From: Chloroflexota bacterium
GTDB taxonomy: Bacteria > Chloroflexota > Ktedonobacteria > Ktedonobacterales > Ktedonobacteraceae
NCBI GenBank assembly: GCA_902810755.1
Contig: CADDYT010000197.1
Span: 1 to 9,901, forward strand
Reading direction: 5' to 3'
DNA length: 9,901 nucleotides
The notes beneath the pieces were generated by a model. That model ran no database searches. It was not told the DNA's origin and saw nothing but the letters and a program-made list of their open reading frames with translations. Below, one piece after another: positions 6,725 to 9,901 of this stretch (its first letter is position 1; every line of letters begins with the position of its first letter). Position numbers and translations under genes: made by a program.

Positions 6725-8221
6725 TTATGCGGTAGTGATCGTGCCATCGGCATTGACAGTGATAGCAATGGCCTTCAGCGGTGTGGGGGCCGGTCCCTGC
6801 ACAACAGCGGCATTCTTCGCCGGATCAAACGCGGCCTCGTGGCAGGGACACTCAAGCAGCTTATCCTGCGGGCTGTAATTGACGGCGCAGCCCGCGTGCG
6901 TGCAGGTCGAGTCAAACGCGACGAAGGTATTGCTGCCTGCCAGGTGAACGAGAATACCCGGGTTACTCTGGTTGGCTAGAGGAAACGTCTTTGCGCTGTT
7001 GGCCGACACTTCGGCGGTACGAGCGATGACCCTCCCGCTGTGCGTGGGCGCTGCCGTCGCGCTGGCGCCGCCCGAAGCGGTCGTGCTGCCGGGTGTGGCC
7101 CCATTGCTGGCGGTGGCTGGAGCAGATGTGGATGGGCTACCGGTTACAAAGTGGACGGCAACTGCACCAACGGCAACCACTGCGACGCCACCGGCGGCAA
7201 TGTAATAGAGAACGCGGCGGCGCGAAACCTGAGACGATCTGACGGTGCGCTCAGGCACACGTGGGGACTGCACGGGTGTGACAATACGCTCCGGGGCAGC
7301 AGGAAGCGCGGCAACTGCCAGAGGAGGGCGGGCTGCATCGCGAGGCGCAACCAGGTCATGATACATGTTGGCAAGCTCCAGCGACTGCTGGAATCGCTTT
7401 GCCGGGTCTTTTGCCATCGCGCGCGCCAGCAGCCCATCCAGACCCGGCGGCAGATCGCCGCGCGCGGCAGACAGGGATGGTACGGGAGCGGTGAGAATTT
7501 GCTTGATTACATCGTCGCGTGACTTGCCGGTGAATGGTCGGCGACCGGTCAGCAGGCGATACAGGACTGCGGCCAGAGCGTAAACATCGGTCGCGGCAGT
7601 GGCCGGTCGGCCCTGTAGTTGCTCCGGGGCGCAGCCCTCGCTCTCAACCAGCAAGGGCAACAGTCCTGGCTGGTTGTCCTGCATACCAACCTCAAGCATG
7701 CGCAATACGCCAAAATCTGTAACGGCCAGCCTGCTTTGCTCAGAAACCGGCGCAGGCTCGATGAGAATGCTGCGGGTCGTCAGGTTGCGATGAAGGACGG
7801 TCTGCTGATGCGCGCAGGCAAGGGCGGCTGCGATCTGATCCAGGTAGCGACTGGCAGTGAGGGAAGCGAGCGGGCCGTTCTGCGCAATATAGCTGTAGAG
7901 CGACTGCATCCGTTCGTTGCGCGGCCAGACGAGATACGGCATACCCTCGTTATTGCCATAATCGACAAGCGGCAGAATGTATGGATGTTGCAGGCCTGCC
8001 ACCTGCCGCGCTTCCTGCTGGAAACGCCCCAGATAGACGATGCGCTCCTCTGCCGTCCGCTCTCCCGCCAGCGCCAGCAGACGAAGCAGGCATAGCCTGC
8101 CGGAGGTGGTATCGCGAGCGACAAAAACGGGGCCGATACTATCCCGCTCAAGCAATTGTTCCAGCCGGTAGCTTCCCAGAGCCGCACCCACCATTTTATT
8201 ATAGGATGATTGCTGCACCAT
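6725..8221 (-). CDS. Pseudokinase / internal Tat-type anchor / Rieske [2Fe-2S] fusion protein
   Basis: A 498-residue protein in three parts. Residues about 16-290 have the Hanks-type Ser/Thr kinase fold (E70, D169-F170-G171, A198-P199-E200, DVYAL at 212-216) but lack key catalytic residues: the ATP-site Lys is R47, HRD is HRN (N146), the following Lys and Asn are T148 and S151, and two of three glycine-loop glycines are gone. It is therefore a predicted pseudokinase. Residues 333-360 read SRRRVLYY followed by a hydrophobic helix, resembling the SRRxFLK Tat motif that exports many Rieske proteins. An Ala/Ser/Thr/Gly linker (361-396) leads to a Rieske domain with CTHAGC (440-445) and CPCH (458-461); C440, H442, C458 and H461 are the expected ligands, and C445/C460 the disulfide pair. 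The pseudokinase would stay inside and the iron-sulfur domain outside. GAGAGG precedes the ATG. It is the first gene of the tight five-gene run. Confidence 0.9.
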   Translation of the reverse strand: MVQQSSYNKMVGAALGSYRLEQLLERDSIGPVFVARDTTSGRLCLLRLLALAGERTAEERIVYLGRFQQEARQVAGLQHPYILPLVDYGNNEGMPYLVWPRNERMQSLYSYIAQNGPLASLTASRYLDQIAAALACAHQQTVLHRNLTTRSILIEPAPVSEQSRLAVTDFGVLRMLEVGMQDNQPGLLPLLVESEGCAPEQLQGRPATAATDVYALAAVLYRLLTGRRPFTGKSRDDVIKQILTAPVPSLSAARGDLPPGLDGLLARAMAKDPAKRFQQSLELANMYHDLVAPRDAARPPLAVAALPAAPERIVTPVQSPRVPERTVRSSQVSRRRVLYYIAAGGVAVVAVGAVAVHFVTGSPSTSAPATASNGATPGSTTASGGASATAAPTHSGRVIARTAEVSANSAKTFPLANQSNPGILVHLAGSNTFVAFDSTCTHAGCAVNYSPQDKLLECPCHEAAFDPAKNAAVVQGPAPTPLKAIAITVNADGTITTA

Positions 8222-8331
8222 AATAAGCCTCTCTTCCGTGACAGGAAAGGAGATCAGATCATGGTTACAGTATACTGATGAGCAGACAAAAACATATGCG
8301 CAATCTTACCCATTTTTTTGCTGGCAGATGC
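8222..8331 (-). promoter_or_regulatory. 110-nt intergenic leader upstream of the kinase-Rieske gene
   Basis: This is the longest gap between genes in the window and is noticeably more AT-rich than the coding sequence. It holds a perfect 10-bp palindrome CAGTATACTG (8268-8277), which contains TATACT, a possible -10 element; no good -35 lies at the proper distance. A Shine-Dalgarno-like GAGAGG sits before the downstream ATG. I see no clear stem-loop plus T-run that would terminate the amine oxidase transcript. It may hold an operator or a second promoter, but this is weak. Confidence 0.3.
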
Positions 8332-9816
8332 TCAATGTTGTGTGGGCAAAACTTCGCGGGCGGCGCGCGCCCCTTCTTCGGCCCCGCCTTCCATAAAGCC
8401 CTGATAGAGGACGGAGCAATGCTCACCTGCAAAGTGGATGGGACCCTGGCGCACGCGCTCGTAACCGGCAAAGAGCGTGTACTGGCCGGTGAGCCAGCAG
8501 GAGTAGCTGCCGTGCAGATAGGGATCACCGGTCGGATAGCTCAAGGCGGCCCTGCCGGTGTAATGGGCGCTGATGCCGGGAAAGACCTGCTCTAACTGCT
8601 CAAGGCAAGCGCGCGCGTAGAACTGAATGTCCGGCGTATCGGCATTAGCAGTAGTGGAATAGGCGGTCGGGGGATGGTAGGCTGCTCCTTGCGACCCGCC
8701 TGTGTAGTCCACCAGCAGGCCATCTGTACCGGGCTGGCCGAGCGAGGCATCCCAGAGGACATGGATGGGCAGGTCGGTGATGAAAAAGCCGTTACTGGCA
8801 GCGGGCCAGGGCTGGCCTTGCTCGTACCAGTAGCGCGTATCGAATTGCAGGAAGAGCTTGGAGACGGTGCCATAGCCAGGCTGCGCAATCGCCGTTCGTT
8901 TCAACTCATCAAACCCTGCCTGTCGGTAATCAACGTGGCGCAGGATACTGAACGGCAACGTGAGGATAGCCTGATCGCAGGTAACTTCCACCGGGCCAGC
9001 AGGGGTGACGAAAGACAGGGTAACAGAATCATCGCTATTGCGTTTGACGGCGATGAGCTGGTGGTTGAGGTGGATGCTGTCCTGCGGCAAGGTACGAGCA
9101 ATAGCAAGCGGTAGTTGCTGGTTGCCGCCCACGATTTTGTAACTTCCCTGTATCGGGCCGGAGCCGGGAGTCTCGTCTTCGGACTCTTCATCAGCCGTTT
9201 CGTCAGGGCGCGGGCCAAACATGTAGAGCAGGTTGAGCGAGCTTTGCATACGCGAATCCAGGCCAAAGTAGCCGGTGCAGGCACCATCCAGCATGCGACC
9301 TATCAGCGTGCCGTGTCCCCCTTCCACGTACTGTTCGATCCAGTCGTAGACGCTGAGGTGGTCAAGCCGGTAGCCAGCTTCGGTAAAACGTGCATAGGTG
9401 GTGGGGAAACCGGCTTCCTGCATCTGCCGGGCCAGGATAGGATAGATGGATTGGAAGCCCTGCGCGAGGTCGGCAAAGCGGTAATAGCGGTTGAAAAAGT
9501 ACAGGATCGTCTGTGCATGAGGCGGTACATGCTGCCCCAGATCAATGGTTTCGAGGCCAAAGCGTTGAATCAGGCCCAGCATGGTTCTGTGGTCGCTATC
9601 GATAAATTCGCCGCACCACTCGCTGACCATGCCCTGCTCCCAGGACGTGCTATCAGAATGGATGCGCCCGCCAACGCGGCCCGACGCCTCGTAAATGGCG
9701 CTGGCAAACCCGGCATCCTGCAAGGTAAGGGCTGCGTTCAGCCCCGCGATACCCGCGCCAACAATGGCGATACGCACATTCCTATGAAAAGAGTTCTGCC
9801 CGTTGCTCTGGCTCAT
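8332..9816 (-). CDS. Flavin-containing amine oxidase (monoamine oxidase-type flavoprotein)
   Basis: A 494-residue FAD enzyme of the amine oxidase/L-amino-acid oxidase superfamily. Visible features are the FAD Rossmann motif GAGIAG (20-25), the ribose-binding E43 followed by RVGGR (47-51), a mid-protein GGNQQLP segment (230-236), and the C-terminal FAD-contact block HFAGEHCS...GFMEGGAEEGARAA (461-486). Length is normal for the family. An acidic insert lies at about 205-215 (DETADEESEDE). No signal peptide or Tat motif is visible, so it is expected in the cytoplasm. These enzymes oxidise an amine C-N bond using O2 and release H2O2; the substrate cannot be read from sequence, and a related carotenoid- or polyamine-oxidising role is possible. 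The start at 9816 was chosen because AGGAG lies 8 nt before it; an upstream ATG at 9879 falls inside a candidate promoter. It is upstream of, and codirectional with, the redox operon, 110 nt away. Confidence 0.88.
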   Translation of the reverse strand: MSQSNGQNSFHRNVRIAIVGAGIAGLNAALTLQDAGFASAIYEASGRVGGRIHSDSTSWEQGMVSEWCGEFIDSDHRTMLGLIQRFGLETIDLGQHVPPHAQTILYFFNRYYRFADLAQGFQSIYPILARQMQEAGFPTTYARFTEAGYRLDHLSVYDWIEQYVEGGHGTLIGRMLDGACTGYFGLDSRMQSSLNLLYMFGPRPDETADEESEDETPGSGPIQGSYKIVGGNQQLPLAIARTLPQDSIHLNHQLIAVKRNSDDSVTLSFVTPAGPVEVTCDQAILTLPFSILRHVDYRQAGFDELKRTAIAQPGYGTVSKLFLQFDTRYWYEQGQPWPAASNGFFITDLPIHVLWDASLGQPGTDGLLVDYTGGSQGAAYHPPTAYSTTANADTPDIQFYARACLEQLEQVFPGISAHYTGRAALSYPTGDPYLHGSYSCWLTGQYTLFAGYERVRQGPIHFAGEHCSVLYQGFMEGGAEEGARAAREVLPTQH

Positions 9817-9824
9817 GCATTCCA

Positions 9825-9829
9825 CTCCT
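9825..9829 (-). promoter_or_regulatory. Ribosome binding site fixing the start of the amine oxidase gene
   Basis: AGGAG on the minus strand, 8 nt before the ATG at 9816-9814. It favours the 494-residue protein, which begins shortly before the FAD motif, over the 515-residue reading from 9879. Confidence 0.65.
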
Positions 9830-9857
9830 GAAAACATCACATTCTTAAATATGGCTA

Positions 9858-9886
9858 ACTGTACACGAATATAGTCCATCAGGCAA
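9858..9886 (-). promoter_or_regulatory. Candidate sigma-70-type promoter for the amine oxidase gene
   Basis: On the minus strand TTGCCT (9886-9881) is followed after exactly 17 nt by TACAGT (9863-9858). Each matches four of six consensus bases. Transcription would begin near 9851, leaving about 35 nt of leader with the AGGAG site. The region is AT-richer than the genes. The match is modest and was found by eye. Confidence 0.3.
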
Positions 9887-9901
9887 GGTCTGGTGTGTCA
9901 T

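Noticed and set aside
8265..8528. An 87-codon minus-strand frame overlapping the 3' end of the amine oxidase gene
   Set aside because: It mostly overlaps the conserved C-terminal FAD block in another frame and has no recognisable features.
9817..9879. A 21-residue N-terminal extension of the amine oxidase from an ATG at 9879
   Set aside because: The downstream ATG at 9816 has a well-placed AGGAG and sits at the normal distance before the FAD motif. The upstream ATG lies within the candidate promoter.
1..9901. tRNA, rRNA, CRISPR arrays, insertion sequences or attachment sites
   Set aside because: No cloverleaf-like segment, regularly spaced repeat, transposase gene or terminal inverted repeat was seen on reading both strands.

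Overview
The window is GC-rich with strong third-position GC bias. It is almost filled by six minus-strand genes that read in one direction, from about 9816 down to 140, plus the last codons of a plus-strand gene at the left edge. Zinc-ribbon, FHA and Hanks-type kinase domains, together with Tat-anchored extracytoplasmic redox domains and Ser/Thr/Pro-rich linkers, suggest a large-genome soil bacterium. Ktedonobacteria (Chloroflexota) is my best guess, made from protein style only and not from a marker gene.

Order of transcription (minus strand): (1) flavin amine oxidase, 9816-8332; (2) a pseudokinase joined through an internal Tat-type membrane anchor to a Rieske [2Fe-2S] domain, 8221-6725; (3) an FAD/NAD(P) oxidoreductase carrying two FHA domains, 6706-4490; (4) a 646-residue protein with two N-terminal ferredoxin motifs, two cyclic-nucleotide-binding-type domains and four C-terminal cluster motifs, 4470-2530; (5) a five-helix membrane protein with two H-x13-H pairs, as expected for two b haems, 2486-1572; (6) a zinc-ribbon protein with one membrane helix and a histidine-rich outer domain, 1528-140. 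The gaps from gene 2 to gene 6 are 18, 19, 43 and 43 nt, each with a Shine-Dalgarno sequence, so genes 2-6 look like one operon. Gene 1 is separated by 110 nt and may or may not be cotranscribed. No stretch longer than 300 bases lacks a gene.

Inferred joint role: a transmembrane electron-transfer machine. A plausible route is NAD(P)H to FAD (gene 3), through up to six [4Fe-4S] clusters (gene 4), to two b haems crossing the membrane (gene 5), to the extracytoplasmic Rieske centre (gene 2) or another outside acceptor. Nearly every redox subunit is fused to a signalling module: pseudokinase, FHA pair, cNMP-binding-type pair. This suggests that electron flow is gated by phosphorylation and/or cyclic nucleotides. 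The parts are well supported by sequence motifs; the assembled pathway, its direction and its substrate are inference. The amine oxidase might supply or use a substrate of the chain, or be an unrelated neighbour.
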